A stretch of DNA of 11,927 nt. Source: an uncultured bacterium (lineage in GTDB: Bacteria > Patescibacteriota > Minisyncoccia > Phycocordibacterales > UBA9973). Shown here one piece after another: positions 1 to 7,248 of the stretch. Position numbers and translations under genes: made by a program. The stretch spans positions 1 through 11,927 of the forward strand of contig CAIQBF010000051.1 in the NCBI GenBank assembly GCA_903869975.1. The letters are read 5' to 3'. Positions within the stretch are counted from its first letter, which is position 1, and each line of letters starts with the position of its first letter. The notes beneath the pieces are model-generated. The model saw nothing but the letters and a program-made list of their open reading frames with translations. It had not been told where the DNA came from and did not search any database.

Positions 1-1
1 A

Positions 2-835
2 AAAGTTCGCGCGCTCACATTACAAGCAAACGCTGTTCGCCAGTCGACCATAGAGGAGCTCCTCCTCGCAAAATCCGGCCACTCCGCGGGACCCCTCGGC
101 ATGGCGGATATTTTTACGTACTTTTATTTCCATCAGCTTCGACATGATCCGAAGCGTCCAGATTGGGCTGAGCGCGACCGTTTCGTGCTCTCAAATGGGC
201 ACATCTGTCCGGGCCTCTACTCCGTGCTTGCGCATGCGGGATATTTCCCACTTGAGGAACTCAAGACGCTTCGCAAACTCGGAAGTCGCCTTCAGGGTCA
301 TCCGCATCGCGAATGGCTACCATGTGTAGAGACATCTAGCGGACCGCTCGGTTCCGGTCTTTCACAGGCTGCAGGTATGGCGCTCGCCGATAAGATGGAT
401 CATGGTGAGCAGACTACACGCTTTATATACTGTTTTATTTCCGATGGAGAGATTCAGGAAGGAAATACTTGGGAGGGTATCATGTTTGCGGGCAAATACC
501 GTTTGCATAATCTCATCACGGTTATCGACTACAACAATATTCAGATCGAAGGCCTTGTCTCCGACATCATGCCGCTTGAGCCGCTCGCCGACAAGTGGCG
601 CAGTTTCAACTGGCATGTGATCGAAGTGGACGGTCACGATTTCCGCGCGATCGACACCGCTGTCGAAGAAGCCAAAACTATTTCTGGTAAGCCAACTGTC
701 ATCATTGCTCACACAATCCCGGGCAAGGGCGTCTCGTATATGGAGCGCAATTACAAATGGCACGGCAATCCGCCGAATGCGGAGCAAGCACAGGTGGCGA
801 TTACTGAACTCAAAGAGGCTGCACTCAAAATATAA
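2..835 (+). CDS. tktN: Transketolase, N-terminal (TPP-binding) subunit, 5' end cut by window
   Basis: This is the TPP/pyrimidine-binding half of a split transketolase, which moves two-carbon ketol units between sugar phosphates in the non-oxidative pentose phosphate pathway in the cytoplasm. The reading frame is open from base 2. The ATG at 101 is internal, because the family motif SGHSAGPLGM straddles it. About 277 residues are visible, so only a few N-terminal residues are missing compared with the usual 270-285. Numbered from base 2, visible motifs are the TPP-contacting His27, the SGPLGSGLSQAAGMALA block near residues 113-128, and the TPP motif SDGE (147-150) with DYNN about 30 residues later. 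The usual GDGE reads SDGE, a substitution I believe also occurs in other members. The stop is TAA, and the C-terminal subunit starts 5 bases later, so the two are surely cotranscribed and act as one enzyme. Confidence 0.95.
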   Translation, partial: KVRALTLQANAVRQSTIEELLLAKSGHSAGPLGMADIFTYFYFHQLRHDPKRPDWAERDRFVLSNGHICPGLYSVLAHAGYFPLEELKTLRKLGSRLQGHPHREWLPCVETSSGPLGSGLSQAAGMALADKMDHGEQTTRFIYCFISDGEIQEGNTWEGIMFAGKYRLHNLITVIDYNNIQIEGLVSDIMPLEPLADKWRSFNWHVIEVDGHDFRAIDTAVEEAKTISGKPTVIIAHTIPGKGVSYMERNYKWHGNPPNAEQAQVAITELKEAALKI

Positions 836-840
836 AACAT

Positions 841-1839
841 ATGCTTAATCCAAACCTCAAACTCAATCCGAAAATCTGGAACGACGATGTCGAGATGCTT
901 CCGATCCGCCATGGTTTCGGCGAAGGCTTGCTCAAGGCAGGCGAGCTCGACGAGACTGTTATCGGTATCTGTGCCGATCTCACTGAGTCGACCAAGATGA
1001 ACCTTTTTGCGGACAAGTTCCCGAAGCGTTTCGTGCAGGTGGGTGTAGCAGAGCAGAACCTCGTCACTGTCGCCGCAGGTATGGCAGCTATGGGCAAGTT
1101 CCCATTTGTATCTTCGTACGCTATGTTTTCTCCGGGTCGCAACTGGGAGCAGATTCGTACAACTATCGCATACAACCATGTGCCAGTCGTGATTGCCGGA
1201 AGCCACGCAGGAATCTCTGTGGGCCCCGACGGTGGCACACACCAGGCACTTGAAGACATTGCGCTTATGCGCGTGCTTCCGCGAATGACAGTGCTCACAC
1301 CCTGCGATGCTATCGAGGCTCGCAAAGCGACTCTCGCTATCGCAAAACTCCGCCAGCCAGCATATATCCGTCTTGCTCGTGAGAAGAGTCCTGTCATCAC
1401 GACAGAAGATACGCCGTTTGAAATTGGAAAAGCACAGGTGTTCTTCGAGACCGACGGTCTTGCACATGTGGGCGTGATCGTTTGCGGAGCGCTCGTGCAT
1501 GGAGCGATGCGTGCAGCGCAGAAGCTTGAGAAGGAAGGCATCCGCGTCAAAGTCCTCAACATGGGCACCATCAAGCCGCTCGATACGGAAGCCATCATTG
1601 CTCTTGCAAAAGAAACCAAATCTCTCGTTACCGTAGAAGAGCATCAGATCGCAGGCGGTCTCGGTAGCGCTGTTGCTGAATGCCTCGCTGCAACATTCCC
1701 AACACCGATCGAATTCGTCGGTATGAAGGATGCGTACGGAGAATCGGGAACACCGGCTGAGCTTGTCGAACATTTTGGAATGGGTACAAGCGCTATTATC
1801 GAAGCTATCAAACGCGCAGTGGACCGAAAGGGTAAATAA
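841..1839 (+). CDS. tktC: Transketolase, C-terminal subunit
   Basis: This 332-residue protein is the pyrimidine-binding plus C-terminal domain half of the split transketolase and should pair with the product of the gene just upstream. The pyrimidine domain includes GVAEQN (68-73), with Glu71 as the conserved glutamate that activates the TPP aminopyrimidine ring, and SHAGISVGPDGGTHQ (121-135), the phosphate and substrate loop. The transketolase C-terminal domain follows from about residue 200, with VEEHQIAGGLGSAVAE near 263-278. Length is normal for TktC. The start is the first ATG after the upstream stop, only 5 bases away. No Shine-Dalgarno sequence is visible, so translational coupling to tktN is likely. 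It ends in TAA just before a strong hairpin terminator. The same fold also occurs in DXP synthase and pyruvate dehydrogenase E1 beta, but the split tktN neighbour settles the call. Confidence 0.95.
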   Translation: MLNPNLKLNPKIWNDDVEMLPIRHGFGEGLLKAGELDETVIGICADLTESTKMNLFADKFPKRFVQVGVAEQNLVTVAAGMAAMGKFPFVSSYAMFSPGRNWEQIRTTIAYNHVPVVIAGSHAGISVGPDGGTHQALEDIALMRVLPRMTVLTPCDAIEARKATLAIAKLRQPAYIRLAREKSPVITTEDTPFEIGKAQVFFETDGLAHVGVIVCGALVHGAMRAAQKLEKEGIRVKVLNMGTIKPLDTEAIIALAKETKSLVTVEEHQIAGGLGSAVAECLAATFPTPIEFVGMKDAYGESGTPAELVEHFGMGTSAIIEAIKRAVDRKGK

Positions 1840-1852
1840 AAAATACGTATAA

Positions 1853-1884
1853 AAAAATCTCGAATATCTATTCGAGATTTTTTT
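1853..1884. terminator. Bidirectional intrinsic terminator between tktC and the epimerase-like gene
   Basis: A perfect 13-bp inverted repeat (1853-1865 and 1870-1882) encloses a 4-base loop ATCT. It has A-runs on one side and T-runs on the other, so it works as a rho-independent terminator in both directions. It lies between two convergent genes that stop at 1839 (+) and 1890 (-). Confidence 0.88.
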
Positions 1885-1889
1885 ATTAT

Positions 1890-2795
1890 TTATTTCTTTC
1901 GGGCAGGGTAGAGATCTTCGAGTGCTACTGGCAAATGTTCGTATTGATACAGGTACCCGGAAGCACGGATTTTTTCGGAAGAAGTATTCTGGCTTGCAAC
2001 GAGCGCGTCGGCGAATCCGCCGAACATCAGGCGGGCTGCGAGATATGGCACCGGCCATAGTATTGGAGAATGCAGAATTTGTGCGAAGGCTCGGAAGAGC
2101 TCTTTTTGCGTAGGCGTTTCGCCTGCGCCTGCATTGAATGCTCCGCTGAGTGGCTGCTCAATAGCATGCACGTAGATACCGACAATGTCTTTCCAATGTA
2201 CCCATGGCATATACTGGCTGCCACGGCCGAAATAGCCACCGAGCCAGCGTTTGAACAAGGGTTCGAGTGTTGTAAGAAGTCCTCCGGGGCCAAGGACGTT
2301 TGCTGTGCGAATACGGACAACGCGCACGCCGAATGCTTCCGCCTGAGCTGCTTCCTGTTCCCAGTTTACACAGAGGTTCGCAAGGAAATCTGTTCCTGAA
2401 CCAGCATCTTCGGAGAGTACCTCGGTGTCCCTGTTTCCATAGTAGCCAACAGCTGATGCGCTTACCAGAACTTTCGGCATTTCTGCACACCTGCTGATCA
2501 TGCGGACAAGCGCTCGAGTTGTATCGATACGGCTTGTGTAGATCAGCTTCCGGTACGAAGCGTTCCAGCGGCGCCCTATCGTTGCACCGGCAAGATTTAC
2601 TACCGCGAACGATCCATCAATGAGCTGAGGCGAGCTTGTGCCTTCCGCGATATTCGAGCGTACAAAGGAGAGTCTCTCGTGCGTAATGCGTGGCGGAACG
2701 AGGTCGATACTTGTGACCGAGTATCCTTTTTCAAGGAGTGCCTCTGAAAGTTTTGTACCGATAAAACCAGAACCTCCGACGATTGTGATCTTCAT
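1890..2795 (-). CDS. TIGR01777-family NAD(P)-binding epimerase-like protein (YfcH type, SDR39U)
   Basis: This 301-residue protein is an atypical/extended short-chain dehydrogenase of the YfcH/SulA-like family. Members are annotated as nucleoside-diphosphate-sugar epimerases, but their substrate is unknown. The Rossmann nucleotide loop GGSGFIG is at 7-13. Family blocks are VNLAGATIGRRWNASYRKLI (66-85), SASAVGYYG (112-120), WEQEA (145-149), RTANVLGPGG (163-172), and GRGSQYMPWVHWKDIVG (190-206). The C-terminal part (about 250-296, ending in YLYQYEHLPVALEDLYP) matches the DUF1731 tail of this family. Length is normal. It starts 2 bases after the stop of the upstream tspO gene, so the two form one minus-strand transcript. 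There is no Shine-Dalgarno sequence. The family call is firm; the reaction cannot be told from sequence. Confidence 0.9.
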   Translation of the reverse strand: MKITIVGGSGFIGTKLSEALLEKGYSVTSIDLVPPRITHERLSFVRSNIAEGTSSPQLIDGSFAVVNLAGATIGRRWNASYRKLIYTSRIDTTRALVRMISRCAEMPKVLVSASAVGYYGNRDTEVLSEDAGSGTDFLANLCVNWEQEAAQAEAFGVRVVRIRTANVLGPGGLLTTLEPLFKRWLGGYFGRGSQYMPWVHWKDIVGIYVHAIEQPLSGAFNAGAGETPTQKELFRAFAQILHSPILWPVPYLAARLMFGGFADALVASQNTSSEKIRASGYLYQYEHLPVALEDLYPARKK

Positions 2796-2797
2796 AG

Positions 2798-3268
2798 TTA
2801 GGAAAGGATGAAAATTGAGTAGTTCAAATAGGAAGCAAAGCTTACCCAGAGAATGTAGGGAACGAGCATCCAGGCTGCTTTCTTAGAAACCTTTGCAAAG
2901 CTCACGATCGTCGCGAGAATCGCGAGCCACAAGAATACGATTTCAATAAAAGCTATACCAGGAGAGCGCAGTCCAAAAAAGAGTACTGACCACAGCACAT
3001 TGAGTCCAAGCTGAACGCCAAAAAGTACGAGTCCTGTTTTTGCGTGCTTATTGGTCGGAAGCTTTTTCCAGACCAAGTACAAGGCGATGCCCATAAGTAC
3101 GAAGAGCGTAGTCCACACTGGTCCGAATATCCAGCTCGGAGGATTGAGTGCTGGCTTTGCGAGCTCGACGTACCACGACTTGAGAGCGGAAGCGGTGAAC
3201 ACCGATCCGACAAGTCCGGCGAGCTGGGGGATAGCGAGTGAGACGATGAGTTTTGTATTTATTTTCAT
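2798..3268 (-). CDS. tspO: TspO/MBR family tryptophan-rich sensory membrane protein
   Basis: This 156-residue integral membrane protein has five predicted transmembrane helices. TspO/MBR proteins bind porphyrins and related tetrapyrroles and are tied to oxygen, light and stress responses; the function in small genomes is unclear. Seen directly: the start loop SWYVELAKPALNPPSWIFGP, then VWTTLFVLMGIALYLVW, the helix with QLGLNVLWSVLFFGLRSP, and the C-terminal block PYILWVSFASYLNYSIF. These are the conserved TspO helices in order. The ATG at 3268 is preferred over an upstream TTG at 3307. The TTG would add 13 poorly conserved residues and lies upstream of the promoter box at 3276-3281. It is first in a two-gene transcript with the epimerase-like gene. 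A shared role in light or redox stress is possible but is only inference. Confidence 0.93.
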   Translation of the reverse strand: MKINTKLIVSLAIPQLAGLVGSVFTASALKSWYVELAKPALNPPSWIFGPVWTTLFVLMGIALYLVWKKLPTNKHAKTGLVLFGVQLGLNVLWSVLFFGLRSPGIAFIEIVFLWLAILATIVSFAKVSKKAAWMLVPYILWVSFASYLNYSIFILS

Positions 3269-3397
3269 TGCGTTCAGTATATCATTTTTACTACACACAC
3301 TATTCAATTGGCATATTTTTAAGCTATTGACTTTTTATATATTTTATGATCTTATATACAAAGAAATTCATTGTAAAACCACATAAAAACGAAACAA
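3269..3397. promoter_or_regulatory. AT-rich divergent intergenic region (tspO / 206-residue gene)
   Basis: This 129-base gap is clearly more AT-rich than the rest of the window. On the plus strand a TTGACT (3327-3332) is followed by several TATA-like hexamers (TATGAT 3345-3350, TATATA 3353-3358, TATACA 3355-3360), none at the ideal 17-base spacing. A promoter for the 206-residue gene is therefore likely here but cannot be fixed. The minus-strand tspO promoter is at its left edge. Confidence 0.4.
3276..3284 (-). promoter_or_regulatory. Extended -10 promoter of tspO, leaderless
   Basis: Read on the minus strand, TATACT (3281 to 3276) is preceded by TGA, making an extended -10 element. Only 7 bases separate it from the ATG at 3268. 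Transcription should therefore begin at or next to the start codon. No good -35 is seen. Confidence 0.65.
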
Positions 3398-4018
3398 ATG
3401 AAATTGATTGTTGAGAAGTTTGACACCGGTATCACATTCGCTCTTCCGAGTGGAGCGCAGCTGTTTTATGGCTCTTCACCGCTTCAGTTTATGCAAGCAA
3501 GGTATGACCATACCGATGAACGGCTATGGCCTAAAATAGGGTCATGGGAAGAGGAGTATGTTAAAAATTTTCTAGACGAAGGCTGTACTTTTATGGGCGT
3601 CTTTTTGCTCTGGCATCTGTCTCGGCTCGATGTACTGAAACCGAGGTTGACACATAAGCCTCATTTTGTGCTCTCCGGCCGTGTGGAAGTAGCGTACGAG
3701 TATAATATTCATTTGGATGGACACTTCATCTTAGTGAATGTTTCGAATTGTGAATGCCGAGACATGGACACTATTATCGAAGGAGTTACGAAATCATTTG
3801 AACGCTTTGATTTAGACACTGCTTTTACTCAGATTGTGGAAGCATATCTGACGATATACCCACCAGTGAAAGATGCAAAACTTACTTGGTGGCAGAAATC
3901 CGTGCTGAATTATTTTGTGCCATCGAAGGTCAAGAAAGATCCCGCACACGAGAAGCTCAGCATATTCAAAGAAAAATTTTTCTTGAAAAGAGAACAATTT
4001 CTAGCACAGTGTTTCTAG
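3398..4018 (+). CDS. Hypothetical protein, 206 residues, family not recognised
   Basis: I do not recognise this protein. It is intact, starts at ATG, ends in TAG, and has its own downstream terminator, which supports a real gene. No signal peptide, membrane segment or metal-binding cluster is evident. The predicted character is mixed alpha/beta with aromatic-rich stretches (for example GVFLLWHLSRLDV near 67-79 and LTWWQKSVLNYFV near 162-174). The C-terminal 35 residues are Lys-rich and helical. A cysteine pair, CEC, lies at 118-120. Codon use looks more AT-rich than that of the neighbours, and the upstream gap is very AT-rich, so recent acquisition or weak selection on codon choice is possible. 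No Shine-Dalgarno sequence precedes the ATG. It is divergent from tspO and convergent with the kinase, so context gives no function. Confidence 0.75.
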   Translation: MKLIVEKFDTGITFALPSGAQLFYGSSPLQFMQARYDHTDERLWPKIGSWEEEYVKNFLDEGCTFMGVFLLWHLSRLDVLKPRLTHKPHFVLSGRVEVAYEYNIHLDGHFILVNVSNCECRDMDTIIEGVTKSFERFDLDTAFTQIVEAYLTIYPPVKDAKLTWWQKSVLNYFVPSKVKKDPAHEKLSIFKEKFFLKREQFLAQCF

Positions 4019-4038
4019 TATTACCGTGTACAAGATGT

Positions 4039-4071
4039 AAAAAACCAGTTCAAATATTGAACTGGTTTTTT
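4039..4071. terminator. Bidirectional terminator, perfect 15-bp stem
   Basis: Arms 4039-4053 and 4057-4071 are perfect complements around a 3-base ATA loop, with six A on one side and six T on the other. It serves both the 206-residue gene (stop at 4018) and the convergent kinase (stop at 4086). Confidence 0.9.
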
Positions 4072-4085
4072 ATATGGAGTCTCGT

Positions 4086-5084
4086 TTATATCTTCGCTGG
4101 CACGTAGTCCGCCGGAGCCTTTGCGAGGAATTCGAGCAGCTGTGCTTCGGTGAGCAATCCTTTTTGCGCACCGACATGTTCGGTTACCGACATTGCATTG
4201 ATCGGTGCCCAGAGTAGCGCTTCTGCTACCGTCTTGCCGCGAGCGAGCGCGACAGCGAAAGTAGAAGTGAACGAATCTCCTGCTCCCGTGCGCTCAAGTG
4301 GTCCGGAGGGGGAATTCGGGTAGATCGGCATGAACCAGCTCGTTCCGTCATCTTCGCGGGCATAGGCGCCTTTGAGTCCGTCCGTGATGCATACGATTTT
4401 GGGTCCAAGCGCGTGGATCATATCCATGAGCTTTTTGAAATCTGTCTCTTCTGTTGCGAGGATGCGCTGGGATTCTTCGAAATTACATACGAAAACTTCC
4501 GTGCGAGCGTAGATTTCGCGGGTGCGCTCGATGCCGAGCTTCATCTGGAATGTGCCAGGCTGGTAGATGAGCTTCACCTCCGGATGTGCTTTGAGGTAGG
4601 CAGTGATTTCATCGTGGTAGGCAGCAGAGTTTGAAGCAAGCGAAGAAAGGTACATCCATTTTGGCGCTGGCATGTTCATGTCGAGCTTGTATGGATACTC
4701 GGTATGCTTGATGAGGATGGTGCGCTCAGGAATATGCCAGAGCACATAGTGGTAGTTGCTCTGCATTCCGGGTACGGTCTGGAGCATGTCGGTGCGGACG
4801 CCGTTTTTTGCGAGTTCAGCCGTATTGCCGTGGCCGATATCGTCGTCGCCCATATATGAGAGCAGTCCCGCATCGAGTCCGAGGCGGGCAGCGCTTGTGG
4901 CTGCGTTTGGGCTATTGCCGACAGCACGGCATATTTCGGCGGATTCGTAGGGGACCTTGTCTCCGAAACGAAGCGAGAGGCGGCAGTGTTCGCCGGATGG
5001 GTCACAGGTGACTTCAGCATCGTCGATACGGATGAAGGGCTCAGTCGTAATGTCGCCGAGGGCGAGGAATTCATGTTGTTGCAT
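4086..5084 (-). CDS. PfkB-family carbohydrate/nucleoside kinase
   Basis: This 332-residue kinase belongs to the ribokinase/PfkB superfamily, which phosphorylates a sugar or nucleoside hydroxyl using ATP in the cytoplasm. Signature 1 is GNSPNAATSAARLG (56-69) followed by MGDDDIG (78-84). Signature 2 is ERTGAGDSFTSTFAVALARG (264-283), with the anion-hole GAGD at 267-270 and Asp270 as the catalytic base. NFEESQRI (201-208) corresponds to the N..E motif that binds Mg-phosphate. The substrate (ribose, fructose-6-phosphate, adenosine or other) cannot be settled. Length is in the normal 300-335 range. The ATG at 5084 sits 6 bases from a -10 box, consistent with a leaderless monocistronic mRNA. It is divergent from the FAD oxidase and shares a compact promoter region with it. 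Confidence 0.92.
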   Translation of the reverse strand: MQQHEFLALGDITTEPFIRIDDAEVTCDPSGEHCRLSLRFGDKVPYESAEICRAVGNSPNAATSAARLGLDAGLLSYMGDDDIGHGNTAELAKNGVRTDMLQTVPGMQSNYHYVLWHIPERTILIKHTEYPYKLDMNMPAPKWMYLSSLASNSAAYHDEITAYLKAHPEVKLIYQPGTFQMKLGIERTREIYARTEVFVCNFEESQRILATEETDFKKLMDMIHALGPKIVCITDGLKGAYAREDDGTSWFMPIYPNSPSGPLERTGAGDSFTSTFAVALARGKTVAEALLWAPINAMSVTEHVGAQKGLLTEAQLLEFLAKAPADYVPAKI

Positions 5085-5090
5085 GAGGGT

Positions 5091-5099
5091 ATTCTAGCA
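5091..5099 (-). promoter_or_regulatory. Extended -10 promoter of the PfkB kinase, leaderless
   Basis: Minus-strand TAGAAT (5096 to 5091) is preceded by TGC, giving an extended -10. Six bases separate it from the ATG at 5084, which places the transcription start on the start codon or within a base or two of it. Confidence 0.65.
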
Positions 5100-5114
5100 T
5101 GGGCGGAATATTGT

Positions 5115-5123
5115 TGGTAGAAT
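5115..5123 (+). promoter_or_regulatory. Extended -10 promoter of the FAD oxidase
   Basis: TGG followed by TAGAAT (5118-5123) forms an extended -10. Eleven bases separate it from the ATG at 5135, so a leader of only a few bases is predicted. Its -35 zone overlaps the -10 of the divergent kinase promoter. Confidence 0.6.
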
Positions 5124-5134
5124 GGGCGGTATAT

Positions 5135-6841
5135 ATGAAAGATACAATCAAAGCTTTTCTGAAAGGGGATGTCGACGATTCAGCTGAAGCACTCCGTTCG
5201 CACAGTCGTGACGCGAGTCTCTTTGAAATCACACCTGAACTTGTCGTATATCCAAAAGACGCAGACGATGTTTCCGCACTTGTACGATATGTGGCCGAAC
5301 AGAAGAAGATCAATCCGGCACTCTCCATCACGCCGCGCTCTGCGGGCACGTGTATGGCGGGCGGTTCTCTGACGAATTCGATCAGTCTTGATGGTATGCG
5401 ATACCTTACTCGCTTGAGTGAGGCCTCTCGCGTGACTCCGTATGAGTATCTGCCGAATTTTTTCGGAGCAGAACCTGTGACAATAGCAGGAGAGATCAAG
5501 GCACAGCCTGGCGTGTACTATCGAAATCTTGAACCTGTCACACTCAATGACAACCTCCTGCTCCCGTGTTTTACAGGATCGAAGGATATCAATGCTATCG
5601 GTGGCATGATCGGCAACAATTCTGGCGGAGAGCTTTCTCTTAAATACGGCAAGATGCAAGACTACGTAAAGTCCGTAGAAGTGGTGCTTGCTGACGGATC
5701 AAAAGAAACATTTGGTCCAGTCACGCGCGTTGAGGCGGAAGCCAAGGCACAAGAAAATACTTTCGCTGGAAGTATCTATCGTGGCATGCTCGCACTTCTC
5801 GATAAAAACAAAGACTTTATTGAATCGAAGCGTCCGCGTGTTTCCAAAAATTCCGCCGGATACAACTTGTGGAATATTCTCCGTAAAGATGCGGCAACAG
5901 GTGAGGAGATTGTCGATCTGAGTCAGCTTATTACGGGTTCGGAAGGCACGCTTGCTGTTACGACAGATGCCACGCTTCGACTCGTGGAGAAAAAGCGCCA
6001 TTCAATGCTGCTCGTCCTATTTCTCTCAGATCTTGGAGAACTGCCTGACATTGTTGTTGAATCACTTAAGACAAAGCCTGAGACTATCGAAGCATACGAT
6101 GACAAGACGATCATGCTTGCAGTGCGCTTTTGGAGAGGATTCATCAAGAAAATGGGTCTTTTTGGAGCTGTGAAATTCGGTCTTGAATTCGTACCTGAAT
6201 TCAAGATGATGCTCGGCGGAATGCCGAAGCTGGTGCTTCTCGTCGAGTGTGCCGGTGACGACAAAGTGGAAGTGCTTTCTCGTGTTGAGAATCTCAAGAA
6301 AAAGCTTTCTGGTTTCAAAAAACTCAAAATGCGCGTCGTTGATCGAGCGGCGGCAGAAAAATACTGGACGATCCGACGCAAGAGCTTCTCATTACTGCGC
6401 GAGCATTTCAACAACAAGCGTACTGCTCCGTTTGTGGACGATGTTTGTGTTCCACCGGCAAAGCTTCCAGAATTTTTTCCTGCAGTCCAGGCTATCCTCG
6501 AAAAGTATAACCTTACGTATAACATTCACGGCCATGCGGGCAACGGAAACTTCCATCTTATTCCGCTGATTGACATGGATGCTCGACTTTCAAAACAAAT
6601 GATTCTTGATGTGTCAGAGGAAGTGTATTCTCTGGTGATCAAAATGGGAGGTACTATTACCGCTGAGCACAACGACGGTATCATTCGCACTCCGTACCTT
6701 GCTGATATGTTCGGCGCGCAGATGATTGCGCTTTTTGCCGATGTGAAAAAGATTTTTGATCCGGAGAATATCTTCAATCCCGGAAAGAAAGTCGGGCTCA
6801 CAAAAGCAGACATCGAGAAGTACCTCATCTCAGGTCAATAG
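5135..6841 (+). CDS. FAD-binding oxidase, GlcD / D-lactate dehydrogenase type
   Basis: This 568-residue flavoprotein is of the vanillyl-alcohol-oxidase fold. The family oxidises 2-hydroxy acids such as D-lactate, glycolate or D-2-hydroxyglutarate and passes electrons to a quinone or partner. FAD-domain motifs are SRDASLF (24-30), ITPRSAGTCMAGGSLT (65-80, the pyrophosphate loop), GGMIGNNSGGELSLKYGKM (156-174) and LITGSEGTLAVTT (265-277). The C-terminal substrate and cap domain has HGHAGNGNFH (465-474), AEHNDG (510-515) and a closing FDPENIFNPGKK. No Cys-rich 4Fe-4S motif is present, so any FeS subunit is not fused and none is encoded in the window. The ATG at 5135 is preferred over one at 5099, which would lie inside both divergent promoters and add 12 unmatched residues. 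The substrate is not determinable. It stops at TAG, 1 base before the next promoter's -35. Confidence 0.92.
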   Translation: MKDTIKAFLKGDVDDSAEALRSHSRDASLFEITPELVVYPKDADDVSALVRYVAEQKKINPALSITPRSAGTCMAGGSLTNSISLDGMRYLTRLSEASRVTPYEYLPNFFGAEPVTIAGEIKAQPGVYYRNLEPVTLNDNLLLPCFTGSKDINAIGGMIGNNSGGELSLKYGKMQDYVKSVEVVLADGSKETFGPVTRVEAEAKAQENTFAGSIYRGMLALLDKNKDFIESKRPRVSKNSAGYNLWNILRKDAATGEEIVDLSQLITGSEGTLAVTTDATLRLVEKKRHSMLLVLFLSDLGELPDIVVESLKTKPETIEAYDDKTIMLAVRFWRGFIKKMGLFGAVKFGLEFVPEFKMMLGGMPKLVLLVECAGDDKVEVLSRVENLKKKLSGFKKLKMRVVDRAAAEKYWTIRRKSFSLLREHFNNKRTAPFVDDVCVPPAKLPEFFPAVQAILEKYNLTYNIHGHAGNGNFHLIPLIDMDARLSKQMILDVSEEVYSLVIKMGGTITAEHNDGIIRTPYLADMFGAQMIALFADVKKIFDPENIFNPGKKVGLTKADIEKYLISGQ

Positions 6842-6870
6842 TTGACATTTTGTGTTATAAGGTGTATAAT
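6842..6870 (+). promoter_or_regulatory. Perfect consensus sigma-70 promoter before the 98-residue gene
   Basis: TTGACA (6842-6847), a 17-base spacer, and TATAAT (6865-6870) match the vegetative consensus at all twelve positions with ideal spacing. It starts on the base after the oxidase stop codon. Predicted transcription start is about 6877, leaving an A/C-rich leader of roughly 17 bases without a Shine-Dalgarno sequence. Confidence 0.88.
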
Positions 6871-6893
6871 ATACGCCAAACAAACACTAAAAA

Positions 6894-7190
6894 ATGGCAA
6901 AGCACGTTATTCATAGCGCCAAAAAAAAGAGCTATACGATTAAAAAAATAGAAAGTGACGATGTTCCGACTCACTTGCAGTTGAGTTGTACTGAGGGGAA
7001 CCTCAGCACTCAAAAGATAAAGGAACTGCACATTCGAGTTCAAGGACTCGACAACGTCAGCAAATGCGAACTATCTCATCCTGATGAAACTGTCTGTACG
7101 TTCGTCCTAAACGTCTTTCCTCCGGGGTCGGCGTATATTCTTCTTGAGCGGGAATTTTCTGCGCTCGTAAACGAAAGTGGGCTTTCGTAA
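6894..7190 (+). CDS. Hypothetical protein, 98 residues, strongly promoted
   Basis: I do not recognise this small protein. It starts at ATG 6894, ends in TAA, and is bounded by a perfect consensus promoter upstream and a strong terminator downstream, so it is a convincing separate gene. The first 20 residues are basic (for example AKKKSYTIKK), suggesting nucleic-acid or polyanion contact. Residues about 25-98 alternate hydrophobic strands and turns (LQLSCTEGNLS, ELHIRVQGLDNV, TFVLNVFPPGSAYILLE), compatible with a small compact beta-rich or alpha/beta fold. There is no signal peptide, no membrane helix and no zinc motif; the two Cys (about 32 and 58) are isolated. The promoter implies high expression. 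It sits between the oxidase and PRPP synthetase with no functional clue. Confidence 0.75.
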   Translation: MAKHVIHSAKKKSYTIKKIESDDVPTHLQLSCTEGNLSTQKIKELHIRVQGLDNVSKCELSHPDETVCTFVLNVFPPGSAYILLEREFSALVNESGLS

Positions 7191-7198
7191 AGTATTTC

Positions 7199-7237
7199 AA
7201 AAAGTCATGTCGTCTTCGGATGCCATGGCTTTTTTTT
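7199..7237 (+). terminator. Intrinsic terminator with UUCG tetraloop
   Basis: Arms 7199-7209 and 7224-7234 pair, with one G-U. The stem continues after one mismatch into CGTC/GATG, closed by a TTCG tetraloop, and is followed by a T-run to 7237. It ends the 98-residue gene just before the PRPP synthetase promoter. Confidence 0.85.
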
Positions 7238-7248
7238 ATGCATTGCCG

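Noticed and set aside
825..1619. Minus-strand open frame of 264 codons within tktC
   Set aside because: It has low-complexity Ser/Arg/Pro-rich translation with no motif, entirely opposite conserved coding sequence.
751..2058. Long minus-strand open frame of 435 codons across tktC
   Set aside because: It is antisense to a well-conserved transketolase gene, contains the terminator, is rich in Cys, His and Arg without any domain, and is best explained as a shadow of biased codon use in tktC.
5099..5134. Upstream ATG extension of the FAD oxidase
   Set aside because: It overlaps both divergent -10 elements, so it would not be in the transcript.
5923..6525. Minus-strand open frame of 200 codons within the FAD oxidase
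   Set aside because: It is Ser/Thr/Arg-rich shadow translation opposite conserved motifs of the real gene, with no promoter.
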